The notes: a model not told the origin generated them from the sequence alone. A stretch of 64,000 bases of DNA from Streptomyces sp. NBC_01231 (GCA_035999765.1 CP108521.1:10602001-10666000); one strand, 5' to 3'. Shown: positions 17,567 through 26,168, numbered from the stretch's first letter. Made by a program: numbers and translations.

Positions 17567-18229
17567 CTACGAGGTACTGCCTTCGAGCTGGCGCGGAACG
17601 CGGGAGGCGCGCAGTTCACGCAGGTCGGGGATGTGGTTGTAGAGGGTGCCGGCGGAGACGCCGAGGAGTTTCGCGATGGACTCGATGCTGTTCTCCGGGT
17701 TGGGCAGCATGTCGCGAGCCGCGCGCAAGAGCTCGGGCGTGATGACCGAGGGGCGCCCGCCGGTCCGGCCGCGGGCGCGGGCGGCGGCCAGGCCCTCGTT
17801 CGTCCCCGCAACGATGAGCTCACGGATGAATTCCGCGAGCGCGGCGAAGACGTGGAAGATCAGACGCCCGCCGGGGGTGGTGGTGTCCAGGTTCTCGTGG
17901 AGCGAGGTGAAGCCGACACTGCGCTCGCGCAGCTCGGCGACCATCGTCACGAGGCCCTTGAGGGAGCGGCCGTAGCGGTCGAGGGAGGGCACCACGAGGG
18001 TGTCGCCCTCGGCCAGGAAGGCGTGGCACGCCTTGAGCTCGGGGCGCAGGTCGTTCTTGCCGGACTTCTTGTCGGCGAAGATGCGGCGGCAGCCGACCGC
18101 ATTGAGCGCGTCGAGCTGGCGGTCGAGTTTCTGGCCTCCGGTGGAGACCCGGGCGTAACCGATCTTGATGTCGGTCCGTACAGCAGGCTCGGCGACGAGG
18201 AGTTCAAAGGACTCGGAGGGTGCGTTCAC
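17567..18229 (-). CDS. tnpR: Tn3 resolvase (serine recombinase)
   Basis: This 220-residue site-specific recombinase resolves the cointegrates made by the Tn3 transposase. IKIGYARVSTGGQKLDRQL holds the catalytic Ser, and VPSLDRYGRSLKGL and AEFIRELI are typical resolvase blocks. The C-terminal helix-turn-helix is SIAKLLGVSAGTLYNHI. The GTG at 18229 is chosen because the frame could extend to 18385, but that leader has no resolvase similarity. The N-terminus before IKIGYARVS is about 30 residues longer than usual. It is co-oriented with tnpA but separated from it by the cargo gene. Confidence 0.88.
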   Translation of the reverse strand: MNAPSESFELLVAEPAVRTDIKIGYARVSTGGQKLDRQLDALNAVGCRRIFADKKSGKNDLRPELKACHAFLAEGDTLVVPSLDRYGRSLKGLVTMVAELRERSVGFTSLHENLDTTTPGGRLIFHVFAALAEFIRELIVAGTNEGLAAARARGRTGGRPSVITPELLRAARDMLPNPENSIESIAKLLGVSAGTLYNHIPDLRELRASRVPRQLEGSTS

Positions 18230-18740
18230 CCCCGGATCTTCCCAAGAAACGATGGTCCGGGGTTGTTGAAGCACCAGGGTTTTTGAAGGAGTTTTTGAAG
18301 GCGATCCGGGGTCCGTGCGGGCCGGTTTCGTGATCCTCAATAAACGGTCGATTGATGAACGCCTGCTGCTCATCGGGGCGGGCATCGCCGTGAGCGTTTC
18401 ATCAGTAAGTCGCCGCGCCGACCTGCTTCCGGTGCCGAGGGAGGCCGCGCCGCAGCCGAACTTGAGGTTGCGGTGGGTCGCGTATAACGGTGCCGCCGCC
18501 CTCGGTCACTGCCAGGAGAGCCGTCCACCTGCCCAGCCTCGTGAAAGCGCGCGCGTGAGCCCCGTGACCAGCAGGCCCACATGATCCACAGTCTCAGCGG
18601 CCGCTCGCGGGGGATAACCCCACCGCGCTCGCTGGTCCCAGCGCCACCACCAGTAGACATGTCAGCCGGATCGTGCGAGCTGCCGGGATCTCGAATGATT
18701 GGGCAGACACGGCGCACCCTCTGCTCTCGAAGGATCACTC
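18230..18740. promoter_or_regulatory. Intergenic region with probable resolution (res) site
   Basis: Tn3 res sites lie next to tnpR. Here a comparatively AT-rich patch at 18270-18365 contains two tandem copies of TTTTTGAAGG (near 18280-18300) and a CAAT..ATTG symmetry around AAACGGTCG. These are candidate resolvase subsites and the tnpR promoter. Upstream of the hydrolase gene, AAGGA at 18730 is its ribosome site. Subsite boundaries cannot be fixed by eye. Confidence 0.4.
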
Positions 18741-19685
18741 ATGTCCCGCACCCCCCGCACCCCCCGCAGGCACCGGTCCATGTACCGCGTGCTGTCGTCT
18801 CTCGCCGTGCTGACCCTGGCTGCCGGCGCCGCCACGGCGTGCAGCAGCGACGACTCCTCGTCCAGTTCCTCGGCCTCTCCGTCTGCCATCCCGTCCGCCT
18901 CTGCGGGGACCGGCAAGGCGGCCGAGGCGAAGCTGCACATGGTCGACAACGACGGTCACCGCCTGGCCTTCTACGCCATACAAGGCAGCGGTTCCACCAT
19001 CGTCCTGGACTCGGGCGGCGGCGAGGACTCCTCGCAGTGGAAGGACATCGCCCCCAAGGTTCATGCGGCCACGGGCGCCACCGTCATCACCTACGACCGG
19101 GCCGGCCTCGGCAAGAGCGACGTGGTGCCCGGCGCGTGGAAGGTCCAGAGCGCCGTCAGTGACCTCAAGGCGGGCCTCAAGCAGTTGGGCATCACCAAGG
19201 ACGTCACGCTGGTGGCCCACTCCCAGGCCGGCGAGATCGCGACCAACCTCGCCCAGGACGATCCGGAGATGCTCTCCGGCGCGGTCCTGGTCGACGCCAA
19301 TCTCCCTCAGTTCTTCACCGACGAGGAAATTCCCCGCCTCGTCGCCGCGACCCAGCCGGACGTCGACGCGGCGAAGAAGGACCCCGAGAAGCCGGCCAAC
19401 CGCCAGCTCATCTCCACCGCGGAGGGCTTCGCCGAAGCGCACCAGGTCTTCCACAAGGTGGTGTGGCCCGCCTCGGTGCCCGCAACGGTCATGGTCTCGG
19501 AGAAGACCCCGTTCGCAGGCTCTCCCCCGGACGCCCAGCACTGGCGTGATGCGGCCGCCTCATTCGTCAAGGAAGCGCCCAACCGGACGCTCGTCACCGC
19601 CAAGGGCACCTCCCACGAGGTGCCGACGGAACGCCCCGACCTCGTACTCAAGGCGATCGAAGACAGGTTTGCCGCACAGCACTGA
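18741..19685 (+). CDS. Transposon-borne lipoprotein alpha/beta hydrolase
   Basis: This 314-residue exported hydrolase is anchored by a lipobox (GAATAC, Cys34), followed by a Ser-rich linker. The fold runs from GHRLAFYAIQGSG and IVLDSGGGEDSSQW through ITYDRAGLGKSD to the nucleophile elbow LVAHSQAGEI (Ser161), which has Ala rather than Gly before HS. VDANLP may hold the acid, and KGTSHEVPTE near the C-terminus holds the His. The ATG at 18741 has AAGGA upstream. As the sole cargo of the Tn3 element it may confer an ester- or lactone-hydrolysing trait. Substrate unknown. Confidence 0.85.
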   Translation: MSRTPRTPRRHRSMYRVLSSLAVLTLAAGAATACSSDDSSSSSSASPSAIPSASAGTGKAAEAKLHMVDNDGHRLAFYAIQGSGSTIVLDSGGGEDSSQWKDIAPKVHAATGATVITYDRAGLGKSDVVPGAWKVQSAVSDLKAGLKQLGITKDVTLVAHSQAGEIATNLAQDDPEMLSGAVLVDANLPQFFTDEEIPRLVAATQPDVDAAKKDPEKPANRQLISTAEGFAEAHQVFHKVVWPASVPATVMVSEKTPFAGSPPDAQHWRDAAASFVKEAPNRTLVTAKGTSHEVPTERPDLVLKAIEDRFAAQH

Positions 19686-19729
19686 CCCCAAGGGCGCCGG
19701 CGGTCTTGGGGTCCTGCTCGGTGCCCTCG

Positions 19730-19754
19730 CCTGGGCCGGGCTTCCCGGCCCAGG
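19730..19754 (+). terminator. Terminator after the cargo hydrolase
   Basis: An 11-bp perfect stem (CCTGGGCCGGG at 19730-19740 with 19744-19754) with a CTT loop lies 45 nt after the hydrolase stop, between convergent hydrolase and tnpA genes. Confidence 0.75.
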
Positions 19755-19816
19755 CCCCTGCTTCTTCCCACGGTCGAACAGCCCTGCCCTGACGGACCGG
19801 AGGGCCGGACAGCGTT

Positions 19817-22800
19817 TTAGACGGTGCCGTCCTCGTCGTCGTCGAGTTCCGGTGCCTCCGGATCGCGCAGCGGGCGCAGAGCGCCGGCGGCCGGGGTGGA
19901 GGCGGTGAAGCTGTAGCGGCCCAGGACGTTCAGATTCTTGTGCTTGAGCGGGGAGAGGCGGGCAATGTCCTCGTCGCGGATCTCGTGGCCCTCGGCGCGC
20001 AGCTGGGTGACGGCGGCGTCGATGTACCTGGTCGTCCAGAGCACCACCGCATTGAGAACGAGACCCAGCGACCCCAACTGATCTTCCATCCCGTCCCGGT
20101 ATGCCTGGTGGATGGTGCCCTTCTTCCCGTGGCAGATGTCGCGGGCGAGCTTGTGCCGGGACTCCTGGACGGTGAGCTGCTTGTGCATCTGGCGCCGGTA
20201 GGTGTCGTCGACCGGGTCGACGACCGCGAGCAGGTGCAGCGTCTTGGCGATCCGCCCGTACTCGGCGAACGCTTGCCCCAGCGGGGTCGGGTGCCCCTCC
20301 CGGCCGAACATCCGCAGCAGGTCGTACGCCCGCACCTGGTTGGTGACCAGGGAGCCGGCTACCCGCAGCATGTCCGGCCAGGCGGTGAGGACCTTCTTCA
20401 CGTTGACCTTGTTGCGGGCGAGCGCCTCCAGCGGCCCGTACCCGCCCAGCGTCTCGGCGCCGGGCATCTGGGCTTTCCAGAACCGCTGGTCGGCCAGGTC
20501 CTTGAAGCGCGGGGAGAAGCGGTAGCCGAGCATCTTGAAGATGCCGAAGACCATGTCGGAGTAACTCGCGTTGTCGGTGGCGATCATCTCGGGCTTCACC
20601 CCGCCGTCCAGATTGAGCAGGGCGTCCAGGATGAACAGGGAGTCGCGCGGGGTGCCGGGCACCACCATCTGCCCGATGCCGATGACCTGGTCGTTGATCG
20701 CGTTCAGCCACGTGATCCCGATCTTTCGCGCGAAGTACTTGGGGCTCGGGGCGGCGTTGATGGTACGGACGGGGACGACGAAGCGCAGGCCGTCGACGGA
20801 GGCGAGCAGTCCCTTGCCCCAGTGCTGCACGATCGGCACCTTCGCCTGGAGCGCGATCAGGGCGGCGTTCGCCATAGCGATGGTGTCGCTGCGCAGGTAG
20901 TACTGGTCGACGTGGACCAGCCGGGACCGGGTCAGTGCCTCGTAGCCCGGGTTGATGACCGGGGTCATGCCGATGTTGCACGCCTCCGAGACCAGCAGCG
21001 CGACGACCGAGGTGGTCAGGTCCTTCATGCGGGTCTTGCCGTCGCCCAGGTGCACGAAGGCGTCCAGGAACCCGGTCCAGGCATGCACCTCCAACAACAG
21101 GTTCGGCAGGTCGATCTTCGGGAGCATCTTCTCGACCCGGCCGCGCAGCCAGGCCAGCGACTTCGGCTCTCCGAGCGCGTGGAGCTTCTCCACGTTCAGC
21201 TTCGCCCGGCCATTGGGCTGTACCTCGATACTGATCTTCGCATTGGCGCCGGCCTCGTCCAGGCGCTCGGCCATCTGCTTCCACGTCGCGTCCAGAACCG
21301 CGATCATTTCCCGCAGGTGCTCCTGGCCGTCCTCCCCCAGGCTCAGGCCCGCCAGCACGTCCTCACGCACCGCCTCCCAGCCCTTGCCCTGAAGCAGCCG
21401 GGCACGCGGATCTGACCAGCGGTGCGAGGGCGACGCGAAGATGTCGCGCCGCTTGAGCGCGCGGAACAGCTGCTCCAGCACGCACACCACGTACGCGTCG
21501 CGGTCCACCGCCCCCTGCGGCAGGTCCGCGTTCGCGTACACCGCCTTGCGCCAGTGCGCCGGCACCAGCTTCTCGTCGACCTCCCGCGGCAGCAAAGGCT
21601 TCTCGCCCACCTTGCGCCGGGACAGGGCAGGGAGCTTCTGTACCCCGGTCAGGACACGCTTCCCGCCGGTCGCCGCCCCCAGCGCCTTCGACTCGCCCAG
21701 CAGCGACAGGAACGGCTTGACGGTGTTGTAGCGCAGCGCCAGCGCCCCGCGCAGCGCGCTCTCGGCCGTGTTGTCGTCGTCCGGGACCAGGCTCACCACC
21801 ACGCTCGCCGCACTCGACAGCGCCGCCCGCGGCGCGACTTCCTCCAGCGCCGCCCACAGGGCGGCCACGTCGACATCGCAGCCGGTCTGCTCGATGAGCT
21901 CCAGCTCCTCGATGAACACCTTCGCCGCCCTGGCCACCAGCCGTGAGGCGTTCTCCAGCTGCGGCAGCGTGGACAGCCGCTGCTTCTCGCTGGACCGCTT
22001 CGCCGTGCTGATCAGCCGCGTGGCCATCAGGATCTCGAACTGGTCCAGGGCGTCGTCGATCGCCTTGGCCTCCAGATGACGCATCACCGCGGTGAGCATC
22101 GCCGTGCGCTTGGGCTCCGGGGTGCGCTCCAGCTTCGGCGCCTTGGTGCCCAGCCCGTACCGGGCCAGCGCGGACAACCGGTTCGGCGGGATCTGCTCCA
22201 GCTTGAGGCGGCCCAGCTGGAATGCGGCGATGTCCTCGACCCGCTGCAACGCGCCCTTCATCGCCGTGCCGGTGGTCCGCGTCGGCGGCTGACGCATCCG
22301 CTCCAGCTCCGAGAACCGCTTGCCCTCCGGCGTCTTCAGCGTGGCGACGAGGTCGCCGGGCAGCGCCGCATCCGCCCTCCGGGCCGCCTTCGCGACCGTG
22401 GTGTGCAGCCGCTTGTCCGCGACGGCGCGGACCTCGGCGACCTGCCGGGCCAGCACGCTCACCCCCGGCAGCAGCACCCGGTGCCGGCGCAACCAGCCCA
22501 CCGCGTGATCGAACAACGCCTTCGGTGCCTCGGCATGCGCCGTCCAGGCCCTCCCGTGCAGGAACGCCCGGAACCTCCGGCCCTGGTCATGGTCCTCGTA
22601 CAGGTGGTAGCCGTACGCCTCGCGTATCTCCCACGCGTGGTCGTACACCGTCTGCCGACGGTCGGTGTACCGCTTCACACACGAGGGGTCCTCGATGTCC
22701 AGCTGGCCGGCGAGGTGCTCCACCACCGGCCACGGCACATCCAGCGGGTCCTCACCCAGGAACAGGCCCACATACCGAGCCGTGCACATCTGAAGCGCGA

Positions 22801-22954
22801 ACCCCAGCTGGTGATGCGGGGTGCGCCGCAGCGCGATCAGATCCCGGTCCACGTCGTCCAGGAAGAAGAACCGCTCTAGCTCGGGCTGTGTCGGCTCCTC
22901 GACGAACTTCCCGTACGCCTCGGCCTGCTCATCGGTCAAGAACTCCACTGGCAT
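19817..22954 (-). CDS. tnpA: Tn3-family transposase
   Basis: This 1045-residue replicative transposase binds the 48-bp ends and forms cointegrates. The start MPVEFLTDEQAEAYGKF matches the family N-terminus better than the upstream ATG at 22981. The C-terminal RNase-H-like core shows SVDGLRFVVPVRT (first Asp), MIATDNASYSDMVF (second Asp) and SLGLVLNAVVLWTTRYID, typical for Tn3. Length is close to the 950-1050 usual for the family and no frame break is visible, so the enzyme is probably functional. It is read inward from the right end. Confidence 0.95.
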   Translation of the reverse strand: MPVEFLTDEQAEAYGKFVEEPTQPELERFFFLDDVDRDLIALRRTPHHQLGFALQMCTARYVGLFLGEDPLDVPWPVVEHLAGQLDIEDPSCVKRYTDRRQTVYDHAWEIREAYGYHLYEDHDQGRRFRAFLHGRAWTAHAEAPKALFDHAVGWLRRHRVLLPGVSVLARQVAEVRAVADKRLHTTVAKAARRADAALPGDLVATLKTPEGKRFSELERMRQPPTRTTGTAMKGALQRVEDIAAFQLGRLKLEQIPPNRLSALARYGLGTKAPKLERTPEPKRTAMLTAVMRHLEAKAIDDALDQFEILMATRLISTAKRSSEKQRLSTLPQLENASRLVARAAKVFIEELELIEQTGCDVDVAALWAALEEVAPRAALSSAASVVVSLVPDDDNTAESALRGALALRYNTVKPFLSLLGESKALGAATGGKRVLTGVQKLPALSRRKVGEKPLLPREVDEKLVPAHWRKAVYANADLPQGAVDRDAYVVCVLEQLFRALKRRDIFASPSHRWSDPRARLLQGKGWEAVREDVLAGLSLGEDGQEHLREMIAVLDATWKQMAERLDEAGANAKISIEVQPNGRAKLNVEKLHALGEPKSLAWLRGRVEKMLPKIDLPNLLLEVHAWTGFLDAFVHLGDGKTRMKDLTTSVVALLVSEACNIGMTPVINPGYEALTRSRLVHVDQYYLRSDTIAMANAALIALQAKVPIVQHWGKGLLASVDGLRFVVPVRTINAAPSPKYFARKIGITWLNAINDQVIGIGQMVVPGTPRDSLFILDALLNLDGGVKPEMIATDNASYSDMVFGIFKMLGYRFSPRFKDLADQRFWKAQMPGAETLGGYGPLEALARNKVNVKKVLTAWPDMLRVAGSLVTNQVRAYDLLRMFGREGHPTPLGQAFAEYGRIAKTLHLLAVVDPVDDTYRRQMHKQLTVQESRHKLARDICHGKKGTIHQAYRDGMEDQLGSLGLVLNAVVLWTTRYIDAAVTQLRAEGHEIRDEDIARLSPLKHKNLNVLGRYSFTASTPAAGALRPLRDPEAPELDDDEDGTV

Positions 22955-23053
22955 GCAACGGACGTAACCACCGACCCCCAAACGACCAGGGATCTTTCAG
23001 CGAACACCCATGCAAAACAGATCACTTGTGTTAGTAGATCACCGCGAAATGAC

Positions 23054-23101
23054 CATGATCGTTCTCACCGATACTGACTGCTCCACTGGTCCCCATGGCC
23101 G
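23054..23101 (-). repeat. Tn3 right terminal inverted repeat (48 bp)
   Basis: Exact reverse complement of 17393-17440. The short plus-strand frame that begins inside it (23095-23283) is an accident of the repeat sequence running into host DNA. Confidence 0.95.
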
Positions 23102-23106
23102 AGGTC
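23102..23106. repeat. Target site duplication, right copy
   Basis: AGGTC, identical in direct orientation to 17388-17392. Confidence 0.9.
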
Positions 23107-23244
23107 CAACGACGCCGCCGCGACAACCTCCTCAGCCGACTCGGCCTGGTGGAGGATCACGGCGCGCTTGTCCGGGTTGTCGTGGCGAAGTGCCTGGAGT
23201 ACCCATCGCGGACCGGTTGCCCGGGAGGAAGGGACCTGGCTGTA

Positions 23245-23287
23245 GTCCTCACCCTCCAGAGGTTGGACGGCTGTGGAGGGTGAGGAC
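23245..23287. repeat. Perfect 14-bp inverted repeat
   Basis: GTCCTCACCCTCCA at 23245-23258 is inverted exactly at 23274-23287 around a 15-nt spacer. It sits between the transposon and the toxin-tail fragment. It may be a terminator from a lost gene. Confidence 0.6.
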
Positions 23288-23324
23288 AACGAGACCTCGC
23301 ACCACCAAGATTCCCCTTGGCGTG

Positions 23325-23423
23325 ACCATCGAAGCTCACGGAAACAACGGATTCCAGATGCACCCGCACGGCAGCAACGGCGACGGAACCAACAGCTTCA
23401 CCATCTGGAACCGCAAGCGGTGA
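23325..23423 (+). pseudogene. Probable C-terminal tail of a polymorphic toxin
   Basis: The frame ends EAHGNNGFQMHPHGSNGDGT, NSFTIWNRKR and stops at 23421-23423, 16 nt before a SUKH immunity gene. Toxin-immunity order, close spacing and a His/Asn/Gly-rich tail suggest the last 30-odd residues of a secreted toxin domain. The delivery part and most of the toxin domain are missing. The toxin type cannot be named; the inference depends on the neighbour. Confidence 0.4.
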
Positions 23424-23439
23424 CGAGAGGACCCCTCAC

Positions 23440-23976
23440 ATGACTCCCGACCTGACTCGACTCACGGAACTGTTCCCCCGCCCTCAGGACACCACCGCCG
23501 TTCCGAACTGGACCGCCGCTGAGACCGCCCTTCGCACCGCCCTGCCCACCGACCACAAGGAGCTCATCGAGGCCTACGGAGGTGGCTTCGTCGACGGCTA
23601 CCTCCTGCTGCTGGAGCCAGACTGCCCCAACAACGTCTACGACCTCCTCAAGATCTCTGCGGAGCGCGAGGAGGCCAATGCCTCGCTGTGGCAGTTCGAG
23701 GACAAACCCGAGGAGATGGAGACCGTCGGCAACCGCCTGGTCTGCTGGGCGACCACAGACAACGGTGAGTACCTGTACTGGCTGGCGCAGCCGAACGACG
23801 ACCCGGACTCCCGCACCGTCATGATCAACAGCGCGTCGGGGGAAGACTGGGAGCGGTACGACATGACGGTGACACGCTTTCTGGCAGCCGTCCTCGGCGG
23901 GGAGATCCGCTCGGAGATCCTGTGGGACAAGTTCCCGCTGCCGCAGCATGAATTCCGCCCAGCCCGCAACATGTAG
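23440..23976 (+). CDS. SUKH (SMI1/KNR4) family immunity-type protein
   Basis: This 178-residue protein shows the SUKH pattern: an amphipathic start (LTRLTELFPRPQ), then the signature LPTDHKELIEAYGGGFVDGY, an acidic middle and CWATTDNGEYLYWLAQPNDD, which matches the usual second block with its G-x-x-xxW. SUKH proteins neutralise many different nuclease and deaminase toxins. GAGAGG upstream of the ATG supports the start. It lies directly behind a toxin-like tail whose gene is destroyed, so it is an orphan immunity gene. Confidence 0.82.
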   Translation: MTPDLTRLTELFPRPQDTTAVPNWTAAETALRTALPTDHKELIEAYGGGFVDGYLLLLEPDCPNNVYDLLKISAEREEANASLWQFEDKPEEMETVGNRLVCWATTDNGEYLYWLAQPNDDPDSRTVMINSASGEDWERYDMTVTRFLAAVLGGEIRSEILWDKFPLPQHEFRPARNM

Positions 23977-24054
23977 GCCTGCGACTCCAGAGATTTCCAC
24001 AGGCGCGATCGCTCCCGCAGCGGAAGCAGCAGGAGGACTGAAACAGACACAGGC

Positions 24055-24270
24055 CTTGTCGTGGCCGAGCTGTTCGGCCACCGTGGTGTAGCGGTCTGCG
24101 AACTGGTTGGCGTCGGCGCGGTGGGCGTCGCTCTCGGCGATGCGTTGTTTGCGGTAGGCGTACACGCCAGCCAGCACGGCGCCCGCCAGGGTGAGGATGG
24201 CGAGAGCTGATTTTCTCGGACTCCCAGACGGTTCGCAGAACTTCCGGGCCGCCACCGCAGCCCTCGCCAA
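24055..24270 (-). pseudogene. N-terminal fragment of a pentapeptide-repeat type membrane protein
   Basis: ALAILTLAGAVLAGVYAYRK followed by FADRYTTVAEQLGHDKA is the TM-plus-linker start common in actinobacterial proteins with a pentapeptide repeat (xxYTxAVxQLGxDKAxVRLGGxYAL). The frame breaks right after DKA, before any repeats. No start context is convincing. Confidence 0.45.
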
Positions 24271-24468
24271 CTGCGCACGCGCCTCGCGTCCTACGGCCTG
24301 CCCTCCCGGCGCGGACGCAACAGCGCGCTGATCGAACTCACAGCGCAGATGCCCCCCGCTGTCCTCAGCGAGGTCCTCGGTATCTCCCTCGGAGCGGCCA
24401 CTGGCTGGGCGGCCGCCGCGGGCGCCCCCCCCGCGCGCAGTACGCCGCCGAACTCAGCCGCCGCTTGA
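24255..24468 (+). pseudogene. Integrase-like C-terminal remnant
   Basis: The frame encodes LRTRLASYGLPSRRGRNSAL, then PPAVLSEVLGISLGAATGWA and AAELSRRLK. This resembles the C-terminal tail of Streptomyces phage/plasmid integrase-like proteins, in which LGIS..TA..W precedes a final YAAELSRR. The catalytic part is absent. It overlaps the start of the opposite-strand membrane remnant by a few bases, a typical junction of rearranged fragments. Confidence 0.45.
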
Positions 24469-24544
24469 AGAGCGGAGACCAGGGTCGGACGCTTGCGGTG
24501 ACACTCTCGAAGAACGGAGGCCACGGCGTGAGTGAATAGAGGGC

Positions 24545-25435
24545 ATGCTCTTCGACTTCACGTACGAACATGACGGTGAACGACTCAACGGTGTGTACGG
24601 CGGTGAGCCGTCCGGGGTCACCGCCATGGTGCTGCATGGCGCGGGCACCAGCAGTACGGAGCGATTGCTTCCGCTGGTGCGGGAGTTCGTGGCCCACGGC
24701 TGTCGCGGGATCGCCTTCGACTTCTCCGGGCACGGCGAAAGCACCGGCAAACTGAGCGAGTTAAGCCTGCGGCGACGGTTCGAGCAGGCCGTAGCGGTGA
24801 TCGACGCGTACGCGCCGGAGGACGGGCCGCTGGTCCTGGTGGGGTTCAGCATGAGCGGGCAGACGGTGGCGGATCTCCTCCGGCACTATGGGGATCGAGG
24901 GACGGCCCTGGGGCTGTGTGCACCCGCCGTGTACACCGCCGAAGCGTGGGACGTTCCCTTCGGGGACGGGAACAGCCGGTTCAGCGAGATCATCCGGCAG
25001 CCGGACAGCCGGACAGCCGGACAGCCGGACAGCTGGCGGCAGGCGCCCGCGCTTGAGGAGCTGCGGGCGTACGAGGGCCGGGCGGTGCTCGCCGTGCCGG
25101 GCAAGGACGCGGTGATCCCGCCCGCGGTGACCGAGGCCGTACAGGACGCGCTGACCGCGCGCGCCCAGTACACGCGGTTCGACCTTCCGGACGCACAGCA
25201 CCAGCTGGGAATGTGGTTCCGCGATCATGGCGACGACCGGCGGGAGTTCGTGGAGGCGGTGCTGACCGGCCTCGACGACCGTGGCTGGACGGCCACGCGT
25301 ACGTGGGTGGCCAAGCACCACCAGGGCGAAGTGTTCGGGACGGTGATACAGGCCATGAACGAGCACCCCGGCGGCCAATGCGCACGTCCTCGGCAGGTCC
25401 CAGCGAGGTCTCGACCCAGTCCACGACGCCGCTGA
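24545..25435 (+). CDS. Alpha/beta hydrolase with chimeric C-terminus
   Basis: This protein of up to 296 residues has VLHGAGTSSTERLLPL as oxyanion strand, FDFSGHGEST, nucleophile elbow GFSMSGQT (Ser102), acid PGKDAVIPP and base DAQHQLG, so the catalytic set is complete. An 8-bp tandem repeat (25001-25032) encodes a low-complexity QPDSRTAGQPDS loop. After about 25370 the frame runs into DNA from the truncated LysM gene on the other strand, so the last 20-odd residues are not native. The enzyme may still fold. Substrate unknown. Confidence 0.75.
   Translation: MLFDFTYEHDGERLNGVYGGEPSGVTAMVLHGAGTSSTERLLPLVREFVAHGCRGIAFDFSGHGESTGKLSELSLRRRFEQAVAVIDAYAPEDGPLVLVGFSMSGQTVADLLRHYGDRGTALGLCAPAVYTAEAWDVPFGDGNSRFSEIIRQPDSRTAGQPDSWRQAPALEELRAYEGRAVLAVPGKDAVIPPAVTEAVQDALTARAQYTRFDLPDAQHQLGMWFRDHGDDRREFVEAVLTGLDDRGWTATRTWVAKHHQGEVFGTVIQAMNEHPGGQCARPRQVPARSRPSPRRR
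25001..25032 (+). repeat. Tandem repeat of an 8-bp unit inside the hydrolase gene
   Basis: CCGGACAG is repeated four times in direct succession. Because eight is not a multiple of three, gain or loss of one unit would shift the hydrolase frame. Confidence 0.9.
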
Positions 25436-25775
25436 CCCGCAGCCCCGGCCCTGCTCCCGCGAAGAGCTTGCCGGCGGAGGAGTCCTGACCGGTACGGGGG
25501 TGCTCGTCGGCGGGCTTGTCCTGGGAAGGAGCGGAGTCGGCGCCGGGCAGGACCAGCTTCCACCCGGAGTAGATCTCGTCCGGGTCGGTGAATGTGCGGC
25601 CGCCCTGCTGCTTCTTGCCCTGGTTGAGGCGGGCGATGTCCATGTAGTCACCGGCGTCGCCGAGCTCGTCTTCGGCGATCGTCGACAGGTTCTCGCCGGA
25701 GCGCACCGTGTGCCCGCTGTGGTGGGCGCCGGAGGGCTCCGCGGCCTGGTCCTGCTGCCTCCAGTCCTTCGGCAT
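25385..25775 (-). pseudogene. LysM-domain protein, C-terminally truncated
   Basis: After a short polar start (MPKDWRQQDQAAEPSG) comes a LysM peptidoglycan-binding module: HTVRSGENLSTIAEDELG, YMDIARLNQG and DEIYSGWKLVLPG. A linker and VSGVVDWVETSLGPAEDV follow. At about 25385 the sequence changes to DNA belonging to the opposite-strand hydrolase, so the C-terminus is lost. No signal peptide is seen. Confidence 0.65.
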
Positions 25776-25931
25776 GGACAGTTTCCAGCCCGCTCGCGGA
25801 GTCGGCCGAACTGCGCCGCCGGATCGGCCCGTTGCTCACGGCTGCCGACCTCGGCGTCGACGCCGTGGAGATAGGGCTCGCCGCACACGTAGGCATGGAT
25901 CTGCCGCGCGTGCAGGGCGGAGGCCCAGGCC

Positions 25932-26168
25932 ATGGTCGCCGCCGGCATCGGCGTCGCCCTCGCCCCCACCCTTGCCCTGGCAGGCATCCGAGCCGGCGTC
26001 AGCATCCTGCCGCTGCAACCCGCCGGCCCGGTGCGCCGCATCCTCCTCGTCCGCATGAGCGACCACGCCCTCACCGCCGCCGCGGCCAGGGCGACGGCCG
26101 TGTACGCCGTCAGTTGTCGCAAGGCGGTGGCCTCCATGGCCGACGAGTGTAGGGCTCGCCCGCGTTGA
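25932..26168 (+). pseudogene. LysR-type regulator C-terminal fragment
   Basis: VAAGIGVALAPTLALAGIRA, ILPLQPAGPVRRILLVRM and the terminal helix are the end of a LysR substrate-binding domain. The DNA-binding domain and the first part of the effector domain are absent. The region before 25932 has no continuous LysR frame. Confidence 0.6.

Larger units (their letters stand above)
17393..23101. mobile_element. Complete Tn3-family transposon (5,709 bp)
   Basis: The element is bounded by exact 48-bp inverted repeats and flanked by AGGTC duplications. It holds a resolvase gene, a lipoprotein alpha/beta hydrolase gene and a full-length Tn3 transposase. Intact genes, identical ends and a clean duplication suggest fairly recent, replicative insertion into an already decayed integrative-element region. 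Removing it rejoins 17392 to 23107. Confidence 0.93.

Noticed and set aside
23095..23283. 62-codon frame starting in the Tn3 right repeat
   Set aside because: The start codon belongs to the inverted repeat, there is no ribosome site, and the frame crosses the element boundary into host DNA.
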